A stretch of 64,000 nt of DNA, taken from positions 62,001-126,000 of the forward strand of contig JAREIK010016187.1 of the NCBI GenBank assembly GCA_029783825.1, in the 5' to 3' direction. The DNA comes from Sapria himalayana (lineage: Eukaryota; Streptophyta; Magnoliopsida; Malpighiales; Rafflesiaceae). This document shows positions 27,461 to 40,613 of the stretch, in pieces. Under the pieces are notes generated by a model. It did no database searches. It saw only the letters and a program-made list of their open reading frames with translations, and was not told where the DNA came from. The position numbers were made by a program, and so were the translations under genes. Position 1 is the stretch's first letter. Every line of letters begins with the position of its first letter.

Positions 27461-27540
27461 AGATTTAGGATTTAGGGTTTATGGATGATGGATATAGTTT
27501 ATGGTTTACGGTTTAGGATTTAAAGTTTTGGGTTTATGGT
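27461..27540 (+). repeat. degenerate telomere-like heptamer tract (copy 2)
   Basis: This is the counterpart of 181-260. It contains a canonical TTTAGGG followed by TTTATGG, TTTACGG, TTTAGGA and similar heptamers, ending at the T-tract. It is short and diverged, so it is an interstitial relic and not a telomere. Confidence 0.7.
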
Positions 27541-27578
27541 TTTTTTTGTTTTTTTTTTTGGAAAATACACACTTTATT
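27540..27578 (-). other. poly(A)-like tract with upstream AATAAA (copy 2)
   Basis: The arrangement matches copy 1: on the minus strand AATAAA precedes an interrupted A-tract by about 14 bases, and the telomere-like heptamers begin directly after the tract. Confidence 0.45.
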
Positions 27579-28418
27579 TATCATTTAGGCACCCAACTTA
27601 GAAGAGACTAAAAATCTGACTAATTTAGGCCAGCCCACTAAATCATATGCATAAAATACATAAAAAAACATAATGCCTAATAATTCCAAGCATATGAATA
27701 TAACTAAAATGAACTAGCATTCCCGGACTTGAGATTTGGCATTGAGTCATTATGCCCACAGCATCCTTTCCATTCGGATTTGTCCAAGCCTTTTGGTGGA
27801 ACCTGAATGATGCACCATATTAAAACTATGCAAATATAAGATTGTGCATGTGTGTGACATGCAACATCAAGCATTTGCCTATGTCATTGCTATGCAATGG
27901 AATACATGTAAAACTGAATACCCATTAATCCACAAGTCCATATCTACGGCACTTTGTCAATTCATTTTCACCTTTGAATTCAACATTCTTTTGCTCCAAT
28001 GATTTTCAAAGAAGTATCTCTTGGGTTAGAATGCTTCCTCCTCGAGCTCTAAGATGTGGCTGTATGTTGCACCGACAAAATAACAAAAAATATGCATGCA
28101 TCGGTGTGCATGTGTGATGAGGTCCATTTCATAGTCTAATTATCTACGCGTACAACCAAGCTAGAATATAAGTAAAATTAATTAATCCTATAAATATTAG
28201 TCTTCTGCTCCAGGGAGTGTAGCATCGCCTAATGTGTATTTACAAAATACATTAGTGGGCCCCACTTAGAGATACTCATGGGTCCAATTGCCCTCATTGC
28301 ATGCTTCATAGACAACAGACAAGATTGTGTGTATGAGTATGTCATGATCCGTCTCTACAAGTACATAGTGCATACAAAGTCCAAAATACAAATAAGACTA
28401 CAAACATAAACTACAAGT

Positions 28419-28685
28419 TTGAATCTTTCGCTCCCGTATGGCTCGTCTGGACTCCATTCCTTACTGGCCCTACTTTGTGATGCTTCGAATTTTTCCGGCT
28501 CTTCAATTAATCATGGATTACCTATTACTCCTCTTGGGCGATGGTTGGGTGGCCCTCTATGCTGCATGATAGGGCTAGTGGGACCCACTCCTAGCTACTC
28601 ATGGGTTTACTCCCGACCACTTTGCTTGGTCTCGTTAGTTGTTTTATTGTTATCATCCCGGCTTTCTAGTGGGGCCCTCTACTAG
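28419..28685 (+). other. reading frame shared by the three 2.4-kb modules (unlikely gene)
   Basis: An 88-codon open frame has no ATG at its start. It contains the peptide pieces INHGLP, GRWLGGPLCC and IGLVG. The inverted copy has the same frame open (51530-51318, minus), and copy 1 has it with one TGA (1277-1279). The frame runs opposite to the direction suggested by the poly(A)-like tract. Resemblance between copies is expected from recent duplication, so I rate this as possibly non-coding. No family is recognised. Confidence 0.2.
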
Positions 28686-28812
28686 ATGGTGGCTCATACT
28701 TCTGGCTGCTTCCTGGACTTGCTGGCCCCTCTAAATGCTACACCAAAATGGACAAGAATATGTGCACGTGTGTAAAGTGGTCCGTCGCTATGTGTGTCTG
28801 GTGCAGTAGTAT

Positions 28813-31800
28813 AAGGGTTTAGAAGTTTAGTAATTTAATTATTTAGGTATTTTGTGGTTTATCAGTTTTATTTAAATAATTAAATAACAAAAAAATTATT
28901 TTTATGATTTTTTTTTATTTTCAATGTTATAACCATTGAAAATATTATAATTTTTAATTTTTTTTCAAATGTTAATACAATTTTTAATTATAATAATCAT
29001 AAAAATTAAATATCATGTTAATTCAATATAAATAATTTTATTGATCGATATTATAATACTGATTATAAAATAGATTAATAAACTATTATTAAAAAGATAG
29101 AAATTAATTAAAATATATTTGCAAAACTAAAAATGATTCAAAATCAAAGTAAAATATATTACTAAATAATAATTTTTTATTTTTAAATTTTTGATTCTAT
29201 TTATAAGCTTATAAATTTTTTTGATGAAGATAAATTATTTAAATTATATTTGTCCCATTCATAATTTTATTTTGCAATTAATATTTCTATAAAAATAAAC
29301 TAATAAATAATTAAAATGAATATTAAAATTATAATGAATACAAAAAAATGAGATTTATGATTAATTATTTAAGGAATACCTATTTAATGCTTTAATTATT
29401 TAAGAGTTTAGGACTTTAGTGATTTAAGTGCTTAGGCATTTAGTAGTTTATATGTTTTATATAAATAATGAAATAACAAAAAAATTATTTTTGAAATTTT
29501 TTATCAATTTTAAAGGTTATAATCTTTATAAATATAATAATTTTTAAATTTTTTTCAAATGTAAATTCAATATTTATTTATAATAAACTTAATAATTATA
29601 TATCCTGTAAATTAAAAATAAACAATTTTATTGATAGATATTAATAAACTAAATATAAATATAATAATGATCAAAAAATAAATTAATAAACTATTATTTA
29701 TTGATAAATATTTATATATTATTTATAAATACTTAAACCTTTAAAGATGGTTTAAATGTTTAAGTATATTAGTGTTTTAGGGTATAGGAGTTTAATCATT
29801 TAAGCGTTTAGGCATTTAATAGTTTATAGGTTTTTTATAGACAATAAAATAACAAAAAATTTATTTTTGTGATTTTCTCTCATTTTCAAAGATGATAACA
29901 TTTAAAAATATAATAATTTTTAAATTATTTTCTAATGTAAATATAATATTTAGTTATAATAATTTTTATAATAATATATCATGTAAATTCAATATAAAAA
30001 ATTTTATTGATAAATATTCTAATAATGATCAAAAAATAAATTAATAATCTATTATTAATATGATAGATATCAATTAAAATATAATTACAAAAACTGAAAT
30101 GATTCAGAAGCAAAGCAAAATATATTAATATATAATAATTTTTGGTTTTTAAAATTTTGTTTCTTTTAAAATGTTTATCTATAATTTTTTGATGAAAAAT
30201 AATTTATATAAATTATTTCTCTAGCTCAATTTATTTTGTAATTATTATTTATATATAAATAAATAAATAATTAAAATGAATATTTAAAATTATAATTAAA
30301 AAAATTGAGATTTATTATTTATCATTTTGGGATATTGATTTAATTTAAATTAGATGTGTCTCACTAATAATTCATTTTGTAATTAATATTTCTATAAAAA
30401 TAAACTGATAAATAATTAAAACAAAAATGTAAAATTATACTGTATAAAATTTAAAATTAGATTTTTCATTTATTATTACTATATACCAGTTTAATGGTTT
30501 AAGTATTTATAGGTTTTTTTGCTTTTAGTGGTTTATTCATTTTATTAAAAAAAATAAAATATCAAAAAAAAAATTTTAATTTTTTCTCATTTTAATAGGG
30601 TATAACCTTTGAAAATATAATAATATTTAAAATTTTTTGAAATGTGAATACAATACTTAGTTATAATAATATTAATAATTATATATCATATAAATTCAAT
30701 AAATAATTTTATTGATAAATATTATAATAATGATCAAAATTAAATTTATAAACTATTGATATTAAGTTAGATATTAATTAAAAATTAATTACAAAACCCA
30801 AATTGATTCAAAATTATAGTAAAATATATTTCTATATAATAATTTTGAATTTTTAAATTGTTAATTCTTTTATAAGCATATATATTTTTTAAATTATATT
30901 TGTATAACTCATAATTTATTTTGTAACAAATATTTCTATAAAAATAAACTAATAAATAATAAAAATGAATATTTAAAAATTTAATAAATAGAATTAAAAA
31001 TTATATTTATTAATTATTAAGTAGTTTATAGCAGTTTAATGGCTTATGTATTTTTTCATTACGAGGTTTATGAGTTTACTGATTTAACTGTGTATGCATT
31101 TAGTGGTTTATAGGTGCTATTTAAAAAAATATCAAAAAATTTATTTTTTTATTTTTTGAAATTTTCAAAGGTTATAACAATTGAAAAGATAATAATTGTT
31201 AAATTTTTTTCAAAATTGAATACTATATTTAGTTATAATAATCATTATATTTATATATCATATAAATTCAATTTAAATATTTTTATCGGTAAATATTCTA
31301 ATAATGATCAAAGAATAAATTAATAATGTATTATTAATATGATAGATACCAATTTAAATATAATTACGAAACCTAAATGATTCAGAAATAAATCAAAATA
31401 TATTACTATATAATATTTTTTTGTTTTTAATTTTTTTTCTTTTTAAAAGTTTATATTTTTTTGATGAAAAATAATTATATAAATTATATTTGTCTAACTC
31501 AATTGATTCTGTAAGTAATAATTATATAAAAATAAACAAATAAATAATTAAGATGAATATTTTAAATTATAATGAAAAATATAATATTGAGATTTATTAT
31601 TTATTATTTAGGTTATACCGGTTTAAATTGATTATCTATGCAGGGTTTTCGAGATTTAGGAGTTATTGATTTAAGTATTTAGGCATTTAGTGGTTTATAT
31701 GATTTATTTAAACAATAAAATAACAAAAAAAAATTATTTTTGTTGTTTTTTCACATTTTCAAAGGTTATAACATTTGAAAATATAATAATTTTAAAATTT

Positions 31801-32189
31801 TTTTTAAATGTCAATAAAATTTTTAGTAATAATAATCATTATAATTATATATAATATAAACTAAATATAAATAATTGTATTGATAGATATGATATCAATT
31901 ATCAAAAAATAAATTAATAAACTATTATTAATATGATAGATATAAATTAAAATATAATTACAAAACCTAAAATGAATCAAAATCAAAGTAAAATTTATTA
32001 CTAAATAATTATTTTTTGTTTTTAAATTTTTACTTCTTTTTATAAGATTATAATTTTTTTATTAAAAGTAAATTATTAATATTATATTTGTCTGACTAAT
32101 TATTTATTTTGTAATTAATATTTATATAAAAAATAAACTAATAAATATTTAAAATTATAATGAATACAAATTAAAATGAGATTTAAGAT
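28813..32189 (+). repeat. AT-rich satellite array, block 3
   Basis: Monomers run in + orientation and repeat the order seen at 1552-5002. A full unit follows the module, then a truncated monomer (about 29370-29735), a partial 150-bp unit (30320-30480), and monomers from about 30490, 31037 and 31622. The shared truncation and partial unit show that this block and block 1 are copies of one larger segment at an offset of about 27.2 kb. There is no gene content. Confidence 0.9.
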
Positions 32190-32780
32190 TTATTATTGCT
32201 GTATATGTAATTTATTTTTTGATAATTTGTTTGTATAACCAAATATTTTTTCTTTTTAAATATTTTCCTGTAAGTGTAGGAAAGGAAATATTAAAATGCC
32301 GGGAAAGCAGCAGTAGCACAATGACAAAGGTCTTGCTGAACAGACAGCTGGCCGAAATTGGAGTAGAGCTTGACGCGTGTCATGATCCGACCCGCTCAGG
32401 TTAAATGAACTCAGAGAAATTTTAATATAAAATGTTTTGTAATTTTATTTTTGGGTGGTTGTTTTTGGACTGGTGGAACTATTCATCATCTCTCTCTCTC
32501 TTCTCTCTATGCAATTTATCCCGACTATTCTGTGTGCAACATACTGTATGACATTTCTGTTGCTTTAATCTTTAATGCATAAGCATTTTCTGGTGGATTT
32601 AGCTAGTCATACTGAATGACTAGTGAACCACATTATTTTCGGTATTTATTTCTCGTTTTTTGATTCTATCATGGATGCTTGCTGAATTGTGATATATATA
32701 TTGCCTGTTTTATGTTGTTTATGTGTTTCTATATCTCAATCTCACTACCATGGAAGCACAATTTCCCAACAATTATATAT
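32190..32780 (+). repeat. 575-bp inserted module, copy B
   Basis: This second copy of the module at 5003-5577 sits at the same monomer position, with GCTGTATATGTAATTT on the left and ATATATGGTATAATGG on the right. The CT-rich run is at about 32486-32508. It differs from copy A by scattered substitutions and small indels outside the short frame. Confidence 0.65.
32276..32404 (+). pseudogene. short conserved reading frame in 575-bp module (copy B), unrecognised
   Basis: This is the counterpart of 5075-5221. The open frame continues upstream to 32219 through AT-rich sequence. Only from about 32276 does it match copy A in frame, with the peptide pieces AEIGVE and HDPTRSG before TAA at 32402-32404. 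Copy A reads on about a dozen codons further because this copy has acquired an earlier stop. Function is unknown. Confidence 0.3.
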
Positions 32781-35700
32781 GGTATAATGGTTTAATGGAT
32801 CAATTATTTAGTAGTTTTGTCATTTAGGAGTTTATCAATTTATGTTTTTAGGCATTTAATGGTATATAGGTTTTATTTAAATAAAAAAAATAAAAATTTT
32901 TTTTTTGATTTTTTTAGATTTTCAAAAGTTTTAACCTTTAAAAATAAAATAATTTTTAAAATCTTTTAGAATGTCAATACCATGTATAATTATATTAATC
33001 TTGCTAATTATATATCATATAAATTCAATATAAAGAATTTTAAGGATAGATATTATAATAATGATCAAAAATAAAATTAATAAACTATTATTAATAATAT
33101 TAATATGAATTAAAATATATTAACATAACACAAAATGATTAAAAATCAAATAAAAATATATTACTAAATAATAATATTTAATTTTTTAATTTTTTCATCC
33201 TTTTATAAGCTTATATTTTCTTATGATTAAAAATAAATTATTTAAATAATATCTGTCTCGCTCGAAATTTATTTTGTAATTAATTTTTCTAAAAATTAAA
33301 ATATAAATAATTAAAATGAATATTTAAAATTATAATAAATAGAAATAAAAATGAGATTTATTATTTATTAAGTAGTATATAGTTGTTATAAGGTTTATGT
33401 ATTTAGGGGTTTCGGGATTTATGAGCTACTGTTTTAAGTAAGTAAACATTTAGTGGTCTATAGGTTTTATTTAAAAAAGAAATAACAAAAAATTTATTTT
33501 TTGTATTCTTTCTCATTTTTTAAGATTAAAAACTTTAAAAATATAATAATTTTTAAATTTTTTCAAAAGTGAATACAATATTTATTTATAATAATCATAA
33601 TAATTATTATCAAATAAATTCAATATAAATAATTTTATTCATAAATATTCTAATAATTATCAAAAAATAAATTATAAATCTATTATGAAAAAGATTGCTA
33701 TTACTTAAAATATAATATCAAAACCTAAAATGATTCAAAAGCAAAGCAAAATATATTACTTAATAATAATTATTTGTTTTTAAATTTTTATTCTTTTTAT
33801 AAGCTTATCTATTTTTTGATGAAAAATAATTTTTATAAATTATATTTTTAACTCATATTTTATTTTATAATTAATATATATATATATATAAATAAAAAAC
33901 TTAACAATTAAAATGAATTTTTTAAATTATAATGAAAACAAATAAAAATGAGATTTATTAATTATTATTTAGGGTTTACCGGTTTAAATGATTATCTATA
34001 TAGGGGTATCGGGATTTTGTAGATTAGTGATTTAAGTGGTTAGGCATTTAGTGATTTATAGGTTTTATTTAAACAATGAAATAACAAAAAAAATTATTTT
34101 TTTTTCACATGTTCAAAAAATAAATTAATAATCTATTATTAATATGATAGATATCAATTAAAATATAATTACAAAACTTAAAATGATTCAGAAACAAACC
34201 AAAATATATTACTATATAATATTTTTTTGGTTTTAATTTTTTTTTCTTTTATTAATTTTATCTATATTTTTTTGTTGAAAAATAATTTATATAAATTATA
34301 TTTGTGTAACTTATAATTTATTTTGTAAATAATATTTATATAAAAATAAACAAATAAATGATTAAAATGAATATTTAAAAGTATAATGAAAAAAATAAAA
34401 ATGAGATTTATTATTTATTATTTAAGATATACATGTTTAAAAAATTTATCTATTTAGGGTTTTCGAAATTTAGAAGTTATTGATTTAAATATTTACGCAT
34501 TTAATGGTTTATATGTTTTATTCTAACAATGAAATAATAAAAAATTTATTTTTGATATTTTTTCAAATTTTTAAAGGATATACCATTTAAAAATATATTA
34601 ATTTTAAAATTTTTAAAAAATGTGAATACAATATTTAGTAATAATAAATATTATAACTATATATAATATAAACTAAATATAAATAATTTTATTGATAGAT
34701 ATTATATCAATTATCAAAAAATAAATTAATAACCTATTATTAATATGATAGATATAAATTTAAATATAATTAAAAATCTAAAATAATTCAAAATCAAAGT
34801 AAAATTTATTACTAAATAATAATTTTTTTAGTTTTTGCATCATTTTATAAGCTTATATGTTTTTTTGATGAAAAATATATTATTTAAATTATATTTGTAT
34901 CACTTAAAATTTATTTTGAAATTAATATTTCTATAAATTATTTAAGTTATATTTAAGGTTTACTTATTTAAAGGTTTAAGTATTAAGGGGCTTCGGTGTT
35001 TAGAAGTTTAGATATTTATGTATTTAGGCATATAATGGTTTATAAGTTTTATTAACAATGAATAACAAAAAATTTATTTTTATTATTTTTTCTCATTTTT
35101 GAAGGTTATAAACTTTTAAAATATAACAATTTTAAAATTTTTTTTATATATGAATACTATATTTAGTTATGATAATCTTGATAATTATATATCATATAAA
35201 TTCAATATAAACAATTATATTGAAATATATTATATTAATGATCAAAGAATAAATCAATAAACTAATATTAATAAGATAGATATTATATTAAATATATTTG
35301 CAAAATAAAAATTCATTCAAAATCAAAGTAAAATAAATTACAAAATAATACATTCTTTGATGTTTTGCTTCTTTTTATAAGTTTATATTTTTTGTTATTA
35401 AAAGTAAATTATTTAAATTATATTTGTCCGCCTCATAATTAATTTTTAAATTATAATTTTATAAAAATAAACTAATAAATAATTAAAATGAATATTTAAA
35501 AATATAATGAATACAAATAAAATAAAGAATTATTATTTATTATTTAGGATATACTATTTTAATGGTTTTAGTATTTAGGGGTTTTGGGGTTTAGTGATTT
35601 AAGTGTTTAGGCCTTTAGTGATTCATAGTTTTTATTTAAAGAATGAAAAATGAAAAATTTAATTTTTTAATTTTTTTTTTAATTTTTTAAGGTTATAACC

Positions 35701-37975
35701 TTTGAAATTATAATAATTTTTAATTTTTTTTAAATGTGAATATAATATTCAGTAATAATAACACTAATAATTATATATAATGTAAACTCAATATAAATAA
35801 TTTTATTAATACATATTATAATAATGATCAATAAAAAATTAATAAACTATTATTAATAAGAAAGATATAAATTAAAAAATAATTGCAAAATCTAAAAAGA
35901 TTCAAAATAAAAAAAATATATTACTAAATAAAAAATTTTTGTTTTAAAAATTTTGCCTCTTATTATAAGGATATATATTTTTTTTGATGAAAAATAAATT
36001 ATTTAAATTAGATCTGTCTTACTAATAGTTTATTTTCTAATTAACATTTCTATAAAAATAAACTGATAAATAATTAAAATAAAAATTTAAAATTATACTG
36101 AATAAAAATTAAATTGAGATTTGTGATTTTTTATTAATGTACACCTGTTTAAAGGTTTAAGTATTTAGAGATTTTGTCATTTAGGAGTTTAGCAATTTAT
36201 GTTTTTATACATTTAGTGGTTTATAGGTTTTATTTAAAAAATAAAATGACAAAAAAAATTTGTAATTTTTTCTCATTTTCATAGGTTATAACCTTTGAAA
36301 ATATAATAATATTTAAAATTTTTTGAAATGTGAATATAATATTTATTTATAATAATATTAATAATTATATATCATATAATTTCAATATAACAATTGTATT
36401 GATAGATAATATAATAATGATCAAAATTTAAATTAATAAACTATTAATAAAAAAATTGATATTAATTAAAATATATTTACAAAACCCAAATTGATTAAAA
36501 ATTAAAGTAAAATGTATTACTGGATAATAATTTTTAATTTTTAAATTTTTACTTCTTTTATAAGCATATATTTTTTTTATTAAAAATAAATTAATTAAAA
36601 TATATATGTCGCTCTCATAATTTAATTTGTAATAAATATTTCTATAAAAATAAACTATTAAATAATTAAAATGAATATTTAAAATTATAATAAATAGAAA
36701 TAAAAATTAGATTTATTAATTATTAAGTAGTATATTGCGGTTTAATGTTTTATGTATTTAGGCATTACGAGATTTAGGAGTTTACTAATTTAACTGTGTA
36801 TGCATTTAGTGGTTAATAGGTTTTATTAAAAAATAAAAAATTTATTTTTATTATTTTTTGATATTTTCAAAGGTTATAACCTTTGAAAATATAATAATTT
36901 TTATTTTTTTTTAAATGTGAATACAATAATTAGTTATAATAATCATTATATTTATATATCATATAAATTCAAAATAAATAATTTTATTGATAATTATTCT
37001 AATAATGATCAAAAAATAAATTAATAATCTATTATTAATAAGATAGATATCAATTAAAATATAATTACAAAACCTAAAATGATTCATAAGAAAAGCAAAA
37101 TATATTACTATATAATAATTTTTTGTTTTGAAATTTTTTTTTCTTTTAAAAAGTTTATCAATAATTTTTTGTTGAAAAATAATTTATATAAATTATATTT
37201 GTCTAACTCAATTTATTTTGTAATTAATATTTATATATAAATAAACAAATAATTAATTAAAATGAATATTTAAAATTATAATGAAAAAAAAATGAGATTT
37301 ATTATTTATTATTTAGGGATATGGGTTTAATTTAAATTAGATTTGTCTCACTAATAATTTATTTTCTAATTTATATTTCTATAAAATAAATTGATAAATA
37401 ATTAAAATTAAAATTTAAAATTATACTGAATATAATTTAAAATGAGATTTATGATTTATTATTAATGTATACCAGTTTAATGATTTAAGAATTTGGAGGT
37501 TTTGTCGTTAGGAGTTTAGCGATTTATGTTTTTAGTCTTTTAGTGGTTTATAGGTTTTATTTAAAAAAATAAAATAACAAAAAAACTTTCAATAATTTTT
37601 TATCATTTTCATAGGTTATAACATTTGAAAAAATATTAATATTTAAAATTTTTTGAAATTTTAATACAATATTTTGTTAAAGTAACTTATTACTTAATAA
37701 TAATTTTTAATTTTTAAATTTATACTTCTTTTATAAGCATATATTTTTATTAGATAAAAATATATTATTTAAATTATATTTGTTCGACTCATAATTTATT
37801 TTGCAATAAATATTTCTAAATAAATACACAAATAAATATTTAAAATGAATATTTAAAAATATAAAAAATAGCAATAAAACTTAGATTTATTAATTATTAA
37901 GTAGTATTTAGCAGTTTAATGGTTTATGTATTTAGGCATTATGGGGTTTAATAGTTTATTGATATAACTTTATAT
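32781..37975 (+). repeat. AT-rich satellite array, block 4
   Basis: Monomer starts lie near 32790, 33380, 33983, 34440, 34975, 35553, 36150, 36737, 37475 and 37920. The 33983 monomer is cut short at about 34100 (CACATGTTCAAA joined to AAATAAATTAATAATC). From about 34430 the variant order matches 13955-17570 at an offset of about 20.47 kb. A partial 150-bp unit is at 37310-37465. About 165 bp is missing near 37680 compared with the paralogous site at 61550. The last monomer is interrupted by the hAT element. No gene is seen. Confidence 0.9.
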
Positions 37976-37983
37976 GCATTTAG
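37976..37983 (+). repeat. 8-bp target-site duplication, left
   Basis: GCATTTAG directly precedes the left terminal repeat; GCATTGAG directly follows the right one (41590-41597). One mismatch in eight is normal ageing. An 8-bp duplication is the hallmark of hAT insertion. The site is within the octamer block, at the GCATTTAGTGG piece found in most monomers. Confidence 0.88.
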
Positions 37984-38001
37984 TAGGGCTGCTCACGGGA
38001 C
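37984..38001 (+). repeat. hAT left terminal inverted repeat
   Basis: TAGGGCTGCTCACGGGAC pairs with the reverse complement of the right end, TAGGGGTGCTCATGGGAC, with two mismatches. Confidence 0.92.
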
Positions 38002-38529
38002 TCGAAGATTCGCGACCCGACCCGAAGTATTGTCCCGAAAGAATCGAGACTGAGAAAAATCTGTTGACTTTAACTTTTCCCGTCCCATTCTGTCACATAT
38101 TATTTTTGGGATGGTTCTGGATCTTAAGTAATATCCATCCCGAGAACCGTCGGTTCCTAAAAAACTGATACTATAACCAAGAATATATATATATATTTAA
38201 CATGAAGATGACACCAATTCCGCTACTTCCCATCCAATTCCGATGCACCTATTGTTGTTCCGACGAGTTATAGGCCACCTCACACCGTCCCTGCCGTGTT
38301 AAGTTAGTTCCAGCCATTGTCCATCACACTTCTGGTTGCCTCCACCCTGTCTCAGATGCCACCAGCCTTTTAGTTTGTTTTTCAGATGAGAATTGAGTGA
38401 TTAATTATTATTATTATGTTTCTCAGTCAGTTTTGTTGAGTATTGGTTGTGATGTTGTGGTTGGGCCGAATGGGTGGGCTGAATGTGTTACAGTCTGTTT
38501 AGTAGAGCTTGCTTGTTTGAAATATTTAT
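38002..38529 (+). other. hAT 5' non-coding leader
   Basis: This holds the left subterminal region (CCCG-rich motifs to about 38085), a short AT dinucleotide run near 38183-38198, and about 300 bp of unremarkable sequence leading to the transposase frame. It is about 100 bp shorter just before the frame than the second hAT copy, which retains a candidate start (62233) that is missing here. No promoter motif is confidently identified. Confidence 0.6.
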
Positions 38530-40373
38530 ATGTATTCATGCTTAAAAGAAAGTACTTGTAAATCGAATCATCATTCTTTCACGAACCCTCCTATTGTTAC
38601 GGGAGGTTGTTCAATTCCAATTGTAAAAGAAAGTCAAGGTACATCTGAACCTCAAGCTCATAAAAAGTATAAGTCTGCTGTATGGGAAACTTATGAGATA
38701 TTAGTTGATTCAGAGAGAAATGAAACTGGCAGGGCATCTTGTATATGGTGTAGGAAAGAATATTTGGTGAAACGTGATCAATTTACTTCGGATTTATGGA
38801 AATACCTGAGATAGACTTATAGGAAATTTCTACACAAAAAAGAATTAATAGAAGCTCACGAAGGTAAAGACGAGTCACAATCTATGTTGAATTTCACTAA
38901 AGGTAATAGTTAAGAGGATAACAAATTAACTTGTTTGCAATTTGATCAACAACTAGTTAGGGAGGCTTTGGTGAAAATGGTCATAAAAGATGAATTGCCT
39001 TTTTGTTTTGTTGAGAGGGATGAGTTCAAGGAGTTTTGTGAAGTTACTGTGCCTCAATTTAAAATTCCATCTAGGCACTCTACACCGAGGGATTGTTTTT
39101 CTTTGTTTGTGAAGGAAAAGAAGAAATTATTTGATAGCATATCATCTCATTGTTGTAGAGTTTCATTGACTACCGACACTTGGACTAGCATTCAAAATTT
39201 GTCTTATATATGTTTGACTGTTCATTTAATTGATTCTCAATGGAATATGCATAAAAGGCTTTTGAACTTTTGTGTAATTAAAAGTCATTCTAGAGTTAAT
39301 ATTAGTAATGCTATTGAGATTTGCATGAATGATTGGGGTTTGAGAAAGTTGATGTGCATTACTATTGACAATGCATCAAATAATGATGTTGCAGTTGAAC
39401 AAATAAAAAAAAGGCTTGTGAAGAAAAGTGTTGTAAGTTTGAGAGGGGAGCATTTTCATATGAGATATTGTGCTCATATCCTAAACTTAATTGTCATAGA
39501 TGGCATTGCAGTAGTTGAGGGTGCTATTCAAATAATTAGTGGTGTGGTGAAATATGTGAGGAGTAGTCCTAATAGATTAGATATGTTTAAGTCGTGTTGA
39601 AGAAGCAAACTTGACATATGAATCTTCATTGCAATTAGATTGTCCTACATGATGGAATTCAACTTATTTGATGCTACAAACTGATATAAAATATCAAAAA
39701 GAATTTGATAAGATGGAGGACAAAGACAAAAGGTTTTTGAAGGAGTTTGGTTCGAACATTCCAACTGAGAGAGACTGAAGAAACGCCAAAATTTTGGCTC
39801 GTTTATTGAAAATTTTTATGAGGTAACTTGTAAATTTTCTAGTTCATAATATTCTACCTCTAGTGTTTATTTTCCTGAGATTATTCGAATTTTGAAAATA
39901 ATTTGAGCTTTGTGAATATAGTAGAGATACAATGGTTTCTGAAATGGGTATGAAAATGAGGCATAAATTCAACAAATATTGGGGTTCTCTTCAGTCAACA
40001 AATATTATGCTTTTTGTAGCAGTAGTGTTGGATCCTAGATATAAGCTTAAATATCTCAAAGTTAAGTACACTTAGCATTATGGAGAGGAATTGGCTAAAA
40101 ATTTGGTGAACAAGTTATAAATATTTTAAATGAGATGATAGATGATTATAGAGATTTTAATGAAGAAGAATCAAAAAAAGATGATTTCTTTTCTACTATG
40201 TTGAAGAAAAATGATGATTTCTTTGATGGTAGTGATACTTATGTTGATGATTTTTTTTGTTGAATTGGAGAAAGAACAAGAAGTTTCAGCTTTGGAAGAG
40301 TTGGATATGTACTTGGAGGACAAACTTGAAAAAAATAGAATTGATTTTTATCTTCTAAACTGGTGGAAGGTAA

Positions 40374-40613
40374 ATGAGGTTATGTCATTCTTTGGCAAAT
40401 GTAGCAAGGGATGTATTTTCTATCCAAGCTTCTATTGTGGCCTACGAATCTACATTTAGGACTGGGGAGAGAACTTTAGATAAATTTAGGAGTTCTTTAA
40501 CACCTATTACAGCTGAAGTTCTCATATGTCTACAAGATTGGTTGAGAAGCTCAAACAAACCTATTGAAATTGAAGAATTAGTACAAGTCCTTGATGATAA
40601 TGAATCAGGTTAG
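40374..40613 (+). pseudogene. hAT C-terminal dimerisation segment (part of transposase pseudogene)
   Basis: This is the best-preserved piece of the transposase. It contains LANVARDVFSIQASIVAYES, then a FRTGER region, a FRSSLTP motif and ICLQDWLR, in the order expected of the hAT family dimerisation domain. The preceding part, ELDMYLEDKLE...LNWWKVNE, lies in another frame (40211-40459), so a small indel separates them near 40375. The frame ends at TAG right after a likely 5' splice site. Confidence 0.9.

Larger units (their letters stand above)
26345..28812 (-). repeat. 2.4-kb dispersed module, copy 2 (complete)
   Basis: This complete copy is about 2.47 kb and lies in the array between a partial ~150-bp monomer (broken after GATACTGAAT) and an octamer block. 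The left junction is identical to that of the inverted copy (53490/53491), and the right flank matches that of copy 1. The three copies therefore multiplied together with their satellite flanks. Minus-strand polarity is suggested by AATAAA (27573-27578 in reverse) and the adjoining A-tract (27540-27559). The telomere-like tract (27461-27540) follows, then about 1.1 kb of unrecognised sequence (26345-27460). A 19-bp gap near 27650 distinguishes it from copies 1 and 3. No known protein domain was recognised. Confidence 0.8.

Noticed and set aside
26345..28812. LTR retrotransposon or organelle DNA insertion
   Set aside because: No direct terminal repeats, primer-binding site or polyprotein motifs are seen, and I recognise no chloroplast or mitochondrial gene.
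37974..38168. Frames at 37974-38168 and 41399-41590
   Set aside because: Both lie over the hAT terminal and subterminal repeats, one starts in the target duplication, and their proline/arginine-rich peptides come from CCCGTCCC motifs.
39776..39849. Intron explaining the shared stops in the middle of the hAT gene
   Set aside because: The reading frame across the stops continues to encode hAT-family residues (VTCKFS, STSSVYFPEIIRI), so this is decayed coding sequence.
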